From Gordionus sp. m RMFG-2023 (lineage: Eukaryota > Nematomorpha > Gordioida > Chordodea > Parachordodidae): DNA of 64,000 bases. This document shows positions 63,386 through 64,000 of the stretch, in pieces. The translations under genes and the position numbers were made by a program. Position 1 is the first letter of the stretch; the number at the start of each line of letters is the position of its first letter. The stretch spans positions 54,723,561 to 54,787,560 of the forward strand of contig NC_088775.1 of NCBI RefSeq assembly GCF_954871325.1, read 5' to 3'. The notes beneath the pieces are model-generated. The model did not search any database and was not told the origin of the DNA. It was given only the letters and a program-made list of their open reading frames with translations.

Positions 63386-64000
63386 AATTACATAGCAACA
63401 TAAATAATAGTGGTTAATTTGCAGTATTAACCATGACACTCACGATGTAAACTAGTATCAGAATTTATTATGTTGTAAAAATTGATAAAATAAAAACACT
63501 AAAAATCTTTGGAAGAAATAGTTGTGCAAATATATTGAAGCCTTGAGTTATTTACACGGCAAGGATGCCATATTAGAAATGAAATATTTTAGAACTATAA
63601 AATAAGGACCAGAATGATATGATGAAATAATTAAGATTTTATATATTGTCGCACCACCTCTAGTTGGTAAATTATATCTTAAAATAATAGTAGTTTGTAA
63701 AAATATCAAAAATATGCTTGTATTAAAAATTTAACTCAAAACTGTTTTTTGAAAAGAAAAAATAGCTTTCCTAAAGTAAAAAAGAAAGGAAAAGATATCA
63801 AATTTATTACATCTATTTGTAGGATGAATAATAAAATGTTTAATTTTTATAATTATTTATAACTAAATAAATGGCGTTAAATACTTGAAAGCAAATTGCT
63901 ACTATATTTATTATCAAAAGCATTTATTAGTAAAATTCATTATAATATTAGCTGTAATATATTATAACTGTCAAATACGCCTATAAAAGTGTAATTTTAT
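63386..64000. other. AT-rich DNA, no feature
   Basis: Nothing recognised to the end of the window. Confidence 0.4.

Overview
The window is AT-rich eukaryotic DNA with spliced host genes buried in many layers of transposable elements. Exon style, arthropod-like matches of the synaptic protein found here and the dense mix of hAT, Tc1/mariner-type, RTE-like LINE and Ty3/Gypsy remains suggest an invertebrate, most likely an arthropod. A copepod such as a sea louse is a guess; nothing in the window proves a species.

Two host genes are visible. On the + strand, thirteen exons between 11926 and 38773 encode the middle and C-terminal part of a RIM-binding protein (RIM-BP): two fibronectin III domains, a long polar linker, SH3-II and SH3-III. 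Reading phase is kept across every proposed junction, including a 31-bp micro-exon. The 5' part of the gene must lie left of the window. On the - strand, four exons between 58696 and 40040 encode the end of a von Willebrand factor A (vWA) domain protein, again with all phases consistent. The two genes converge, with 1.27 kb between their proposed stop codons.

Layout. 1-11.9 kb: a 14-bp satellite, a hAT relic, a 1.45-kb TA-flanked inverted-repeat element (called T1 here), a retroelement relic with an endonuclease-like domain, a Ty3/Gypsy fossil carrying a TTAA-flanked insertion, and a minus-strand LINE with an internal inversion. All of this is probably RIM-BP intron or upstream DNA. 11.9-38.8 kb: RIM-BP exons, whose introns hold a near-full LINE inside a hAT relic, a second Gypsy fossil and another T1 copy. 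40.0-58.7 kb: the vWA gene. Its 16.3-kb intron is a stack of nested elements: three 8-bp-TSD hAT MITEs of one family (two in this intron, one between 58.1 and 58.4 kb, also in this intron), a Tc1/IS630-type transposase relic split by a 2.1-kb palindromic element that is itself split by a 2.0-kb palindromic tandem array, a hAT element with only its transposase start, and a 3.4-kb hAT element holding two convergent transposase copies. 59-64 kb: repeat remnants and a gag-like fossil between 0.3-kb inverted terminal repeats.

The strongest points are the two phase-checked gene models, five exact or near-exact 8-bp target-site duplications, the double palindrome at 44.8-48.9 kb, and the possibility that T1 is the non-autonomous partner of the split DDE transposase. 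No tRNA, rRNA, CRISPR or bacterial-type feature was seen.
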